DNA of 64,000 nt from Gautieria morchelliformis (Eukaryota > Basidiomycota > Agaricomycetes > Gomphales > Gomphaceae). The notes under the pieces were generated by a model. That model made no database searches and was not told the DNA's origin. It saw only the letters and a program-made list of their open reading frames with translations. Positions 1 through 11,500 of this stretch are shown piece after piece. Position 1 is the stretch's first letter. Every line of letters begins with the position of its first letter. Both the position numbers and the translations under genes were made by a program. The DNA lies in contig WHVA01000253.1 in assembly GCA_015179125.1 (NCBI GenBank), positions 91,674 through 155,673 on the forward strand, given 5' to 3'.

Positions 1-217
1 GGATATTCCTCACCAGTACGGGAATGTGCGACGGATCTCCTGCATATGACACGGTGATCAGCACTTGCATGTGTCACAGGTCTGACCTCAGAGCACCTAG
101 TTATTGCGTCGACGCGCGGCAGCCCCAATCACGAATCTGCGCTGAGCGTCTAATGCCGCTGGTGAACCACCATGGCCCGGACCCCAAATCCCAGAAGGCA
201 AGGCCCCCCATATACTT

Positions 218-1771
218 CAGGGCTAGGGCTCGGCACCGTACCCGTACAAGCCGTTCATACGGCATCCGTATTACGGGCACGTAACCGAACCGGCGCCTGT
301 TGAGTCACGTTTGACCGTATGACGGTGACGGCCGTAATGACCTCCGTATGCAGCCGTACACGATACGGCCGTATTTACGCAGCGTACGGGCTGAGGTATG
401 TATCTATGCATCTGCTGAAAATACCAAGACCTCCAACTTAAAATTGTCTCGGACACGGTCATCGATGACCCCACCGATCGCGGTCCGATAGGCCATAATG
501 GTATGTGGTTAGTCTATGCTATACATATCGGGTTCACCGTTCTAACGTCCCTCGCCGAGGTCCTTCCCACCATGGCATCGTTCGTCCAGGATGAGTGCGC
601 CAAAATGGTACACCTCTTCGAACGCCTCCCTCCAACTCTTCCAGAGACAATCAAAGCAGTCACACTATGGCTCCGTTGCTTTCGGGACGCCAGCACACAG
701 ATGTCAGCCACAAAACATACCACACTCTCCTCAACTCATGCCGTGTTCCAAGGCCTGCAAGAGGAGCTCGCAAAGCACTTGCGCAACCTCCCTGACAGCG
801 CACCATTACAAATCCGAGACAGTCTGGTGCGGGCGCATCGCAAACTAAGTGACTACTTTTACAAGTTTGACCAGTCACCATACTACATCTGGGCTTCGAG
901 TATGTTTTATTTCGTGTTTATATAATTGTTACACTTATCTATATAGTGCTGGATCCCAGAATCACAATTGCAGGGCTGCGGGCTGATTACACAGATGACC
1001 TCGATGTGCTTGCACACATCGAGGCATCGAAGCATAGCATGGCAGAATACTACACTGACCATTATAGTAAGGGCAAGCCATCTTCGAAGCAGCTGGGTTC
1101 CACCTCTACTATGCATAGCGATCTGAGCACTGGGGCTCTGCCAACCGGCGTCCCCGGCTCTCCGGATAATTTCACGGCAAGGTATAACAATCGTGCACCT
1201 GCAATATCACATCGAAGTGAACTCGATGAATTCTTTCGACTCCCTGCTGAAATATGGGCCAAGTACGACCCGGTGCAATGGTGGGGGCCCGCAGGGCACA
1301 GTTCCCAACTTTGAGTTGCTTTGTGCGCGACATGATGACTATACCAGGTACGCTAACTCTATCAATTGCTTTGCTAGTACACTCAAACCAGACAGGTTCT
1401 GCTGTCGCTGTCGAGCGTATCTTCTCAGGGGGTCGGGATACAATCTCACTGCGACGGGCAAGTTTGAAGCCGGAAACAATCCGCACTCTAATGATTGTCA
1501 AGCAGAAAGTGAAATTAGCTCGCAATGGTAGCAAATAAGGATGTAGGGAATATGTCAGATGACTATGTAGCTACTCAAACGCAAATTCAACTATCCCTAT
1601 GGCCCCGTACCTCCCGTACGCCCGTATACGGCCGTATGGTGGCCGTACACGTACCGTGTGGCATGCTGGTGGTCCAGGATACGGAACGGATACGGTACGT
1701 GTGACACCGTAAAGTGGCCGTAAGACATACGGCCGTACCCGTATACGGTACGGTCCCGAGCCCTATTCAGG
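218..1771 (+). mobile_element. hAT-type DNA transposon, internally deleted
   Basis: The ends at about 218-241 and 1748-1771 are inverted copies that agree at 19 of 24 positions by eye; both contain AGGGCTCGG followed by ACCGTAC. Inside each end, about 230-400 and 1600-1750, the motif ACGGCCGTA and its parts (GTACGG, CCGTAT) recur many times on both strands, as expected for subterminal transposase-binding repeats of hAT elements. Between them is a shortened transposase. I could not find a convincing 8-bp target duplication, so the outer borders are uncertain by some bases. At about 1.55 kb it is shorter than an autonomous hAT, so it is probably a deleted, non-autonomous copy. Confidence 0.7.
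503..1538 (+). pseudogene. hAT transposase, truncated and frameshifted
   Basis: The C-terminal hAT dimerisation region is clear: VAVERIFSGGRD at about 1405-1440, then LRRASLKPETIRTLM up to the stop at 1538. Upstream are a helical region (503-899) and a segment with LDPRITIAGLRADY (from 947). A spliceosomal intron at 900-946 and a second one at about 1348-1397 join the frames. In the run of five G at 1283-1287 the frame changes: the in-frame reading stops soon after, while the frame one base away gives the expected family sequence. The BED zinc finger and N-terminal part are missing. About 310 residues remain of a family usually near 600-800, so the product is inactive unless supplied in trans. 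Confidence 0.75.
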
Positions 1772-2776
1772 GCCCTTTGTCGTGGGACGAACATTGCGAG
1801 CTTAGAGAATACTATATGTTGCCATCACCCTGATCCGCGAGGAAGTCATGCTACTAGAGTCGGCGTGATACCCTACTCACCTGGTTAGTTCTTTCATCAG
1901 TAGAAAAACAACTTCAATTGCATATCGGCGTAGCTCGGGAGGGCCAATAACCGGTCGGGCCGACCGGTTACTAACTAAGCGTTCATTTTTATGACGTAAA
2001 CTATTTCGCTGATCCTGCGTTGTCTAGGTAAGTACCTGTTCAACTCGATGGCCGGATGCCTGGCTTCTATTCGGCCCGGTGCTTCAATGCCTATGGAATA
2101 ACTCATAATGGCAGACCTTGGACTCGCACGCAAACGGGTAGGAAGTGTTTACACCTTCTACCGGCTTCTGGATTGCTAAGGAACAGTGTGACAAGTAGTG
2201 ACAAAACACGAAAGCGTGGCGTGCCCTCGAGTGGCACCAATAAAAGCATTGGTTACTAATAATCTTCCGCTTGGACAAGGGCTCCGGCCTTTGGTCCAAG
2301 TGTCCGAGTCCTGGCCATTCCGGCGACCATATCAGGCTCGTCGACGCCGGTTTCTGGGCATACCCGCCGTTTTGGGACGCGATGTTCGGCCTCGTGGTGC
2401 CTTCTTTGACTAAATAACTCTCAGGTGTACAAGTCAGCGGGTTTACGCAGCATCAGCAGAGTCTAGAAAAGAGATTTCTTCAATCAGCCACCATATTGTC
2501 ACTGATTCAGCCTGGAGAATTGGCCCGTAGTCATTTAAAGCAATATCACAAGTTGCCCAGAAGAGTTTCTATGACTTCGACAGGCACTGAGCTTGTGGTA
2601 GCGAAAAAGTCCTAAAAACCTGAGGCAAGTTAGCTCCTTCTTAACAACCTATGTAGTACCTCTCAGGCTTATCGACGTCACGATTAGTAGATAAACTGTA
2701 CTAGATATACCCGACCCAGTCGCGGCTAAAAGGAGTCGATGACCAGCGACCTCACGTCTCAAACATTTCCTCGGCC
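1772..2776. other. intergenic, no gene recognised
   Basis: No open frame here resembles a protein I know. The one structured site is the 23-bp palindrome at 1948-1970, listed separately. The stretch just before 2777 would hold the promoter of the Ldi-like gene, but I see no clear TATA box. Confidence 0.5.
1948..1970. repeat. perfect 11-bp-arm palindrome
   Basis: TAACCGGTCGG, one central G, then the exact reverse complement CCGACCGGTTA. It lies about 180 bp outside the right end of the hAT element. It could be a protein-binding site or a remnant of another element; the sequence does not decide. Confidence 0.8.
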
Positions 2777-4621
2777 ATGTCACACACAGTAACCGACAGC
2801 TTACCAGCACAAGTTCTAAAATTCACCGTCCACGGCACATTCCCCCCGACTCTCGCCAGCTCTACGATCACCCTCCCCAAGCTCGACCGTCAGCAAGCTG
2901 GCCACCTCCGCCACTTCCACAACCTCGCCTCCCAGCTCGATGGCGAATGGGCACACATGGGGGCGCTGGAACCGGCTCAGGAGTGGCTCGATTCCTACCG
3001 CTATCAGCTGGCCACGATGGTGTACGCCGCCGGAGCCACCCACTACCACCGCCTGCCGGCTCTACGCGGCTTATTTCAAGAACTGTTGCTCAAGCTCATC
3101 CATAAGATGTTGAGGAAGGAGGTATGGGGATATTGGTATCTGACGAGCCAGAGTGGAAAGCTTGTCGATCCAGATATAAAAGAGCTGCGTCGCCCGTGGG
3201 CGGACCCGATCGTGAGAGAGAATATCATGGTTAGTTCTCGCATTGCAGACTGTTCCGGCGCTGATGTTGCATTAGTATTCTGGCCATCTCCTGCTGATGG
3301 TGACCTTATATGCCATGCTTTTCGACGACAACAAATTTGACCAAGACGACGCGTTGACCTTCCAATGGGACCCAGTCTTCTGGGGTATGGGCCCCGAGAA
3401 GTTCAGCTACACAACGAGTAGTTTGCAGCAGACGATCCTGAACCAGATGGAGCAGAATGGGTGGGCCGGCGTCTGCTGCGAGCCTAACTGGATATTCGTC
3501 CCATGTAACCAGTTTCCGGTAAGTGGGACAGGACGCCTTGGCGAGCGACCGCTAAAATCCGACTATAGATCATCGGCATGAGGTACAATGACATAAGGAA
3601 GGGAACCAAGGTGGTTGATGGGGTCATAGCGAAGTACGCCAAGGCGTTGCAGGATAGAGGCATGATCAATGGTGATGGGTTGTTTGCCCAATGGTATGCC
3701 GTCAAACAAGCCTTCACCGTGCCTGCGCACAGCATTTCCAATACCGCTTGGTTTGAACTTTCCTTTACCTGGCTCTATGGTATATGTAACTTATCCCAGC
3801 CATGTTGATGCAGGGCCGCCACTTTCATGAATGCGTGGAACCACGACGTACCGAAAATGTACCCAGCCCAATCCCTGGGGTTTATCACCCGAGTGGACCA
3901 GGATCGCATCAACGTTAACACCGCCGACGTCGCCTTCACGCTTCGACGACTCGTAAAGGAAGAAAATTGTGACGTTAACGATCTGGCCGTTCTTGCTCGC
4001 GCCCGTGACATTGCCTCCGTATCTCCACTACCAGCCATCCCCTTGCGGCCTTTCCCAGATGCCATCTTTGGCTATGTCGTCCAATGGGTTTCAGAGGTAT
4101 CCTCTTCTCCTGGTGACTTAGCTGGTCTGCTCAACCATGCAGATCGCTTCCTTCGTCCGACGTGGGAGAACGGTGGTCTGTTTTACCCCCGTTGCGATAC
4201 TCTGACGGACAAGGATGGAAACTGGACCCAGGTTGAACCGCTTACTGGTAATGCGGCTATTGGCTACGCGAGACTGAACGTCCCGAACGGGCAGCGACGA
4301 ATGTGGGATGCCCCGTGGACGAAAGCGGATGTGCAAGGTCGCGCGTGGGTAGATGGCGTCGGACTGGGGACCGGGGTCGATTTCCTTCGCGGGGGGTGGG
4401 ATGATGGGGTCGGAGGGATGGTACTGACGATGAGGACCTGGCATGGTGGGGATGTGAGCGTGAAGCCGGTTGTGAAGGGGTTGGAGAAGGGACTCTATGG
4501 TATATATATTGATGGGCATTTGAGCGAGACAAAGGCGGTAGAAAATACAGGAGATGAGGTATTGCTGGAGGCGGTAGTCGGTGCGAAGGAGGTAGATGTT
4601 GTGCTAAAGCGCGCAAACTGA
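2777..4621 (+). CDS. linalool dehydratase/isomerase (Ldi) domain-like enzyme
   Basis: Four exons (2777-3229, 3276-3518, 3569-3750, 3814-4621) join in frame to 561 residues. Across the junctions the protein reads NIM-YSGHLLLMVTLYAML, CNQFP-IIGMRYND and SNTAW-AATFMNAWN, which match the pattern I know from fungal proteins with a linalool dehydratase/isomerase-type (alpha/alpha)6 barrel. GDGLFAQWY and FMNAWNHD are further typical segments. In bacteria the family acts on monoterpene alcohols; the substrate of basidiomycete relatives cannot be read from the sequence, and a role in terpenoid or other secondary metabolism is an inference. I see no signal peptide or membrane segment. No biosynthetic cluster surrounds it: the neighbours are a hAT relic and an LTR. 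Confidence 0.7.
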
Positions 4622-4799
4622 ACTTAGATTGTTTTTTTTTGCTGTACTGGCGATGTACTTGATATCCCTCCTTCGGCCTAATATGCACATCTGTCACTGT
4701 TGTGTTTTTGCAATTAGACAAGAAACACATGCAGAACTGAAGCGCGGTCAGTCATAGCGGAAGTGATTATAATTATGATAGCAATAAATGTATAAAAAC

Positions 4800-5257
4800 T
4801 GTGCTGATCACCACGGTCACTCATAGTGATGGGGAAGTATACATATAAATGAACAGAATACATGAGAGAGGGGATTCTCACCTGACAGGGGGAAATCCGA
4901 AGAGAAAAGTCTAAGGATCCCCAATGTCAACAAGCCCGTATTATAGTCTGCAGTCAGGCACAACACTCAGCACTCACCATCAACCCTGCATCCCCCTGAC
5001 CTCCCTGACCCTTGATCAACCCTTGATGCCACATACTACGCAAGTCACTTGACTTCCGACACTGTTCCGAGAGTGGAAGTCAGAAAGTGGAGTGGAATTG
5101 GCAAAGTGAGCGGAACTGGTGGAAGTTCTCTCAGAAGCGGAACCATTTCGAAAAGCAGAGTCGGAGATGGAAATGGAGATGGAACCGGAAGCAGAATTGG
5201 AAATGGAGTTGGAACTTGGTGTGGTGTTGGAACTGGAAAACAGGGTGTCCCCTGACA
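4800..5257 (-). mobile_element. solo LTR, diverged copy of the element B LTR
   Basis: Read on the minus strand from 5257 it starts TGTCAGGGGACACCCTG, the start of the LTRs at 57747 and 63509. It follows them through the TTCC-rich U3, the GGATGCAGGGTTGATGG block, a TATAATACGGGC box and the TTAGACTTTTCTCTT motif. The 5' border is exact; the other end decays around 4800. No gag or pol sequence adjoins it, so it is a solo LTR or a truncated remnant. Many TTCCG words of the intact LTRs read TTCCA here. Confidence 0.85.
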
Positions 5258-5973
5258 GGGTACATCTTTGATTGGCTTGTACTCCAGAAACCCAGGGTGC
5301 AATGTAGCATGAAAATAAGGTCATCTGGCCACATGTCTTCCCCGGTGTTGAGAAGCATGGTGGAATCAACTGACTGCTGCTTTTCACCGGTGCGACATTC
5401 TACAAACTTGAATATTGGTGGTTGTTGGAACACATCAAGGACTTTACTTGAAGGCTGGAGGCGCTAGACAAAAAAAAAGGCTAATAAGCTCACACAGTCA
5501 GTGATGAGTCTGATGAAAGCACAGATGCATTCACAAATGGTTTTGCAGAATAGTACCAATGGATATTCCTGAAAGTGGATAAACATAATCTGATTCATGC
5601 TTCATTATGCCACACCATATGGTTTGATAGTGTGAAGTGCAAGGGGAATTACAAGTAAATGTCCATTGAGCTACTGGTCTCTACTGGTCTCATGGGGGGC
5701 TGGCCAGCGCTGGGCCCCGCAGCAAGCCGTCCCCAGTGGGTCAGGCTGCTGCTTGGAATATCCTCATTGCTGGCGGCAGATGGCAGACTGCATGGTCGTT
5801 GCCTGTACGGCGCCAAATTGAAATCCAGTTAGCCCGCAGTGCCGGAAGCTGAGGAGATCACAGCAGATGATGAGAATGATAGAGAGAATTACGTTGGGTT
5901 TGCCTTGTTTATAACGGGCAAGGTGAGTGCTCGAGATTCAGGGTACAGAAGTGTGGAGCTTATACATATGTAT
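5258..5973. other. intergenic, nothing recognised
   Basis: Only short, unconvincing open frames are present. Sequence next to the LTR border does not resemble the internal region of element B. Confidence 0.5.
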
Positions 5974-7236
5974 CTACCATGGACGACGTTCTTTGCACCA
6001 AACATCCACAGGCACACCCCGCTTTACTAACAATGGAAGCACGTCAAGCATACACGGACCATACGCCCCCGGGCCCGTGCAGGCAACCAAAAGCTCCAGC
6101 TTCTCCAGTTTTAGAAACTTTCCTGCGAGAATGGAGTCAACTTGGCCCCAACCAGCAGCTGAGTACGCCTCCTCAAATGTTTCAGTGTCAAATACCGCTT
6201 CGAGTTCGATCAGTTCTAATTTGTTAGAAGTGTTAATATTAGAAAGGAACCATTGAAGCCAGACCGTCCCGGACGATCCTAAGTCCACTGCCTCAATATG
6301 GATATTGGACAAAGATCGGAAGCGAATATTCGAATTACATTCCACTGTGATGTCGAACCATCACCCTAGATCTAGAAACGCCTAAAGTTAAACAATACAT
6401 TTGAGTTCAAAATAGGTGGCCACTCACTCGGCCGACTATTTCGACCTGGCACGTAAAATTCGACTTGTATGAGTGAGCTGCCAATGGTGCGAAGCAGACG
6501 GTTTAAAGCTTTCTCGTCCTTGTCATCGAAAAGATCTACGCGCAAATTCTGTATGTGCGATATCTCAAAAGGCGATCGAGGCCAAAGAAACCAGTCAACA
6601 TATTGCCTTCCAACGCGAATCCTAAATTCAGGTAAGAAAGGTAACTTCGCTCCCGTGGTTCATCATCCTCTTGATCTCCTCGGGGCAACTTGAAGACGTC
6701 CTGAAGCTGCCACGACGGCAAAATGACACAAGTTCTCAATAAGCCCATTAGACTTTCAGCGTGACATGCAAGGCTCACGAAGTTGATGTTTTCATAGAGA
6801 CCAATACAGGGCGTTAGGGACGTGAGCGAGGGTAGCAGGAGTACCCATCGAAGCGATTGGTGGAGATCTACTGTCAATTTAGCCATTTCCAGATCATATA
6901 GCTGTATGCTCTGGAGCTTGCTGATCTTGCATAACGCCGCCGCGGGTAGTGATTGATCTGGATCCACGAATGGCCGTTGCCTGGCCCAACGGTCTTCAAG
7001 CACGCGCACCTCCAGCTCTCGGGTGTAATCGGCAAGGTGAGGAGAATCGAGTAAAGTTTGAGCCAGTTGCTTGCAGCGATCCTTGTTCAGAGCAAATGTT
7101 ACCCGCTGAAAAGATGGCGCTGGCTCGGGGGAAGCCATGAACCGCAAACTAGCGAACACGCGAGTAAAGCACCATGGTCCTCATGGAGATTATCGGTAAC
7201 AGCATCGATCAGCCCTGGTGGTAGCCTACTGGCCAT
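5974..7236 (-). pseudogene. F-box protein with leucine-rich-like tail, probably broken
   Basis: From the ATG at 7234-7236 the frame gives an F-box: LPPGLIDAVTDNL, ALLACSLVCGSWLPPSQ, RHLF. At about 7090 the reading must move by one base to continue into the long body (to about 6600) that resembles fungal F-box/LRR proteins. Near 6610 it must shift again to reach FEISHIQNLRVDLFDDKDE, and a further exon-like frame runs 6345-5974. The donor-like GTGAGT near 6430 suggests one true intron, but the other two shifts have no good splice sites. A decayed gene is the simpler reading; sequencing errors would also explain it. Such proteins are SCF ubiquitin-ligase substrate adaptors and form large, fast-turning families in Agaricomycetes. 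Confidence 0.5.
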
Positions 7237-8513
7237 GCTCGTGTACAGACTGCAGTAGTGGTGATGGTGGGAGGATAATCGATAATGGGGGCTTGGTGCC
7301 GTCGTCAAAAAAAATGACACGCTGTCAGGAGCCTCGTCCAAGACTTCACAGTGGGCTCGATCACACCCAGGGTCAGAGGGCGGCAGATCAACCAGAATGT
7401 ATATGCGAGCTCGGGTTCACCTCCAGTGGCGAGATATATGATATCTGACGATTTGTCAGTTCCCAGTGATATGCTCGTCAAATCTACACGTGATGTTATG
7501 GTCATTATGTAGAACTGAACAAGGGAGACGTACAAGATGGGGGAGCCAAAATATTAATGAGCTTTGCTCGTCCATATCTTATTGGTAATCAGGAGGATGA
7601 GGAGTCAGCCGGAAGTAAACAAGTATTTCAGAATGTCAGGACGACACCAGCCAGCACTAATATACCTACAGTGATGTTAAAACCAGTACCACACCATATA
7701 CAGCGCCAGACAAACCATGAAGTGCGAGGCCGATATCCTGGAAATGTACCACAGTCTCTTCCACGGAGTCCAGAAGAAAACTAGAATGGTAGCAATGAGG
7801 CCACCAGAAGAATAAATTATGGCCAAAAAGGGATATCAACACTTACTAGCTACGCGGCACTAACATCAGATGAAGGAACCATGCTCCTAGCCTCATTCCG
7901 TTACAAGACTGGCAAACTCACCCGCACGCAAATGATAACTGATAGGGCCTTCTCTGTATAGTAGTAAGTATAACTTTGCGCGGTTTCTATGCAGTTTCTA
8001 TGTACAACCGTCGACTAAGTATCGGAGTGAGAGGCGTCGTACGTGAGCGCAAGCGGAGTAGAGCAGCAGCCTTCTTGTTGTCGATCGTCGTCCAGCCATG
8101 CGCTGGCGCTCGCGTCGGAGAGGAGAGGTAAAAAGCACCGTAGCTACCCCGTGGTTACCCCGTGGCACCCGTTCGAACATCGAACGAGACCAAGTCCCCA
8201 ACGGTGCTTAGCGCCGTGTTCTAACTAAGATCGATCGACGAAAACCGTATACGAAGTGATGTCGTTCGCACAATCAAATTCGCGGGCAAGTATTCAATTT
8301 TCATGAAAAAGTGTTTCATTTCGTAGCTAAACCGCTGCAGTAAGCTGACAATAAGTAATTAATTCTGAGGTGCGAGATGCTAGCATATTTTCAAACTCCA
8401 GGTACCCGATAGTAGTAAGAAACCTGAAATGCAATGTGTACTTATACAAATGCGCTATTTGTAATATGGCTGTCTATACGCGAACGAAAGGGAAAAATAG
8501 AGAGAATTGTGTG
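7237..8513. other. intergenic between F-box relic and TOM1 3' end
   Basis: No gene recognised. A small direct repeat TACCCCGTGG occurs twice near 8143-8165. The part next to 8514 would be the 3' untranslated region of the HECT ligase gene. Confidence 0.5.
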
Positions 8514-11500
8514 CTAAGCGAATCCGAAGCCTTCACCACCTTCATTGATCGCGAGGAGGAGCTGCTGGCGGAGCATCTCGTACGACGAATATGGCGGTAG
8601 GTCGACTGGGAGGTTAAGCCATCAGGATCGAGTCCAGTCATAAGGTAGACAATGATGACTTACTTTGGTTGAAACCTGGGTAAGGAAAGGACAAACAAGA
8701 CCGCTTTCAGTCCACTGTGCCCGTTTATGATAAGAGGGAATTACCCACATGTATGTGCTTGCGGTAAACGGTCTGATTCTCCATACGCTTTGTGAATCGA
8801 GAACCGTTGCACGCCTTGCACGCCCTATTGGTTGATGTTTCAGCACAAAACGTAGGATTCTAATAGAGGCAGAAGGTCATCCCCACCTGTAGTTCAACGA
8901 ATCCGCCTAGAGGTACGCGCGACGTCCCTGGATTATGCAAGATCAGACGCAGCTACGGCACATGCGATGGTGAAACACACCCGTGGCAAAACTGAGCACC
9001 TTGGCTCTTTCGTCTCGGTTGAACGATTTTAGTGCTCGCCACCACCAGACGATCACGGGGTCCGAGCTAGAGTATCCGTTATACTCGGTGGCCGCGCGCC
9101 ATTCGTCGATATCGATGTCCGGCGTGCCAGAGATCAAGAGTTCAACTTCTTGTTCATTGAACTGTGTACGTAGTCAGTGCCAATATTAACAGAGAGCAAT
9201 CTGCATACAATTGAGATCAAATCCTTGGGAATGATCTCATAGAAACCCCCGAGGAGTGCCTCTATTTGGTCTTTGATGGACTTGGTTAACCGGTACTGTG
9301 CCGACAGCTGCACGAACTCGCGCTTGTTCTCCTGGGTGACTGGAATACTGGCACCATTGTCCTTCAGCTCAACGATACGCGTGATACCAAACTATGGAGG
9401 ATGAATCTGAGCAAAAGGAGAGAACATACTAATGCGAGGACTCACCTCGTCCGCTTCGGTGCTAAATGTTAGATCAAGCACCGTTGGGTCATTCTCCAAT
9501 ATCCAGATGAGACTGTTGTAATATTCTGGATCAACCCATTCTACGTCCCGGTAGTCGACTGGTTTGCCTAGTAGCTGTCGGTAGAGCGAACGGGCAAAGT
9601 ATGCATCGAGCAGCTTGCTGTCGAATATGGCTTTCCCAATGACCCGGCCAACAAATTTGAAGAAGGACAGATGTTCTGGATTTACCCACGAAGCCCGGTT
9701 GGGCTGGTATGTGAGCTTATCGGCAGCGCAAGGTTGGAACAGCGCGTAATTCGGGTTAAACATCTGGCGAGCAAGGATTTGGAACCATTCACGAGTTACA
9801 CCTCCCGCATCCACACCTTCCTCCTCGTAGAAGCGGACACTAAGCTTGCCGTATTTGATTTGCTCCCCTGTCTTGCGTTGCAGATGATGGAAGCTGTCCT
9901 CGAACACGTGTGGTCTCCGAACATTGAGCTGCAAGGTACCATGATGCTCACGACTGTGTGGCCTGCGACGGAGTTGCTGATGGAAGTAGTTCCGCTTATT
10001 GTCAAAGTCCAGTACTCGAGGGTTTTGTACAAGGAGGGCAAATGACCCGCTCATGAGCGATGGATTATTGCGCACCATCAGGTTCAAAATTTTGCGGTGT
10101 GCATCGGTGAACATTATGAAAAGATCCTCCATTGATTCTCGAGCGGTGGAAGGTGAACGAGGCGAGGCGGACCCCCTAATAATTCGCGCGGCATTGGTTT
10201 TGGACCCGACATACTTGCAAACAACCATTAAGGACTCGATAAGAGGCAATAAGACTGTCGCCATGTGTTCGACATCCGGCTTTTGCTCTACAACTGCAAG
10301 ACAATCGCCGAGGCGTCGCCAGAGAGGTGCAAAACGAAAAGACTCGTAGATGGCGTGAACTTTCTCTTCATCCGATGATTCACGTCGTGGTTCGGTTTCG
10401 GACTGCGACTGTGATGCTCCTGTGGTACCTTTGAGGGAATACATGTAATCGATAGTCTTCAGGATACGAAGCAGCTTTGCCTGATCCGATGATGCAGGTG
10501 AAAACTTGGCGGAAATGGTGGCAGGAACATCCTCCGCGGCATTGTCCTGCTGCAGCACAGCGACAAGTTCGTCCAGGTCTGTATATATACTATGACCGAA
10601 GTCTTGTGCCCTCGATTTTAGTTCTGAAGCAACTGTGTCGCGAGCTTCGGGAAGCCATGATAGATGCTGGATAAGCGCTAGGCATGACTGGAAAGTGCGG
10701 CCAGAACATTCGCCGATCGTAAGGATATTCACGACAAGCCGTAAAGAAGACGGTGGGATAACAGGAGGTTGTAAAATGAAGGCGTTTGAAGGAGTATCCA
10801 AAGCCGGCTTCTCAGGCGCAGGCTGTTCAGGTAATGTCGCTACGCCGCCGTCAGCTGTCATGATCCTAGTTCAGTATGCGAAATGACGGACTCGACTCAC
10901 CCAATGAAGTGGAAGGCGCCTCACCTCCAACAGTTTCGACAGCAGCAGGTGCTCCCACGATAGGTCCAGACTGTCGGTTTGATTCGCCATCATCGGTGTT
11001 GATGCTAGTTGAAGGCTGATCACCAGAGCTAAGTTCAGCATCTGTTGTCGAGGGAGGACGAGCATCTAATGGGACAGAATTCTCCGCTGTCGCATCTACA
11101 GATGGAGCTGCCGCTATTGCTTTAGAGGCTTCCTCTTTTTTGTTACTATCCTTCAAGTTGGATAACTGTCGCGTGACTGTGGCCAGTAGCGCTGCGAGCG
11201 AATCCATCATCGTTGGAGTCCTAAGTAGCGTTTGGCCATCGAGTAAAGCCAATAAAGGCACGATGGGATAATGCACCTGGGGGAGCTGTTTTTCTTTGCC
11301 TTTACCTTTCTTGGACGAGGTCCGCTTGAGACCGGAAGGAATCTCGTGCTCCGTAAGGAAGAAGCGCGATGCTGTTTCATTTGTGGAAACTACGAATGTT
11401 AGAGCTTCCAGACACCTTTGGATGACCAGGTTTGGGATACTTTCTCCAGCTAATTGCCACGAGCTCGAAGCACTAGCTAGCACATCAACAGAAGGCTTGG

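Noticed and set aside
5045..5467. Overlapping open frames at 5.0-5.5 kb, rich in Ser/Gly or Trp/Lys
   Set aside because: They are all translations of the TTCC-repeat of the solo LTR, as at 57.8 and 63.6 kb.
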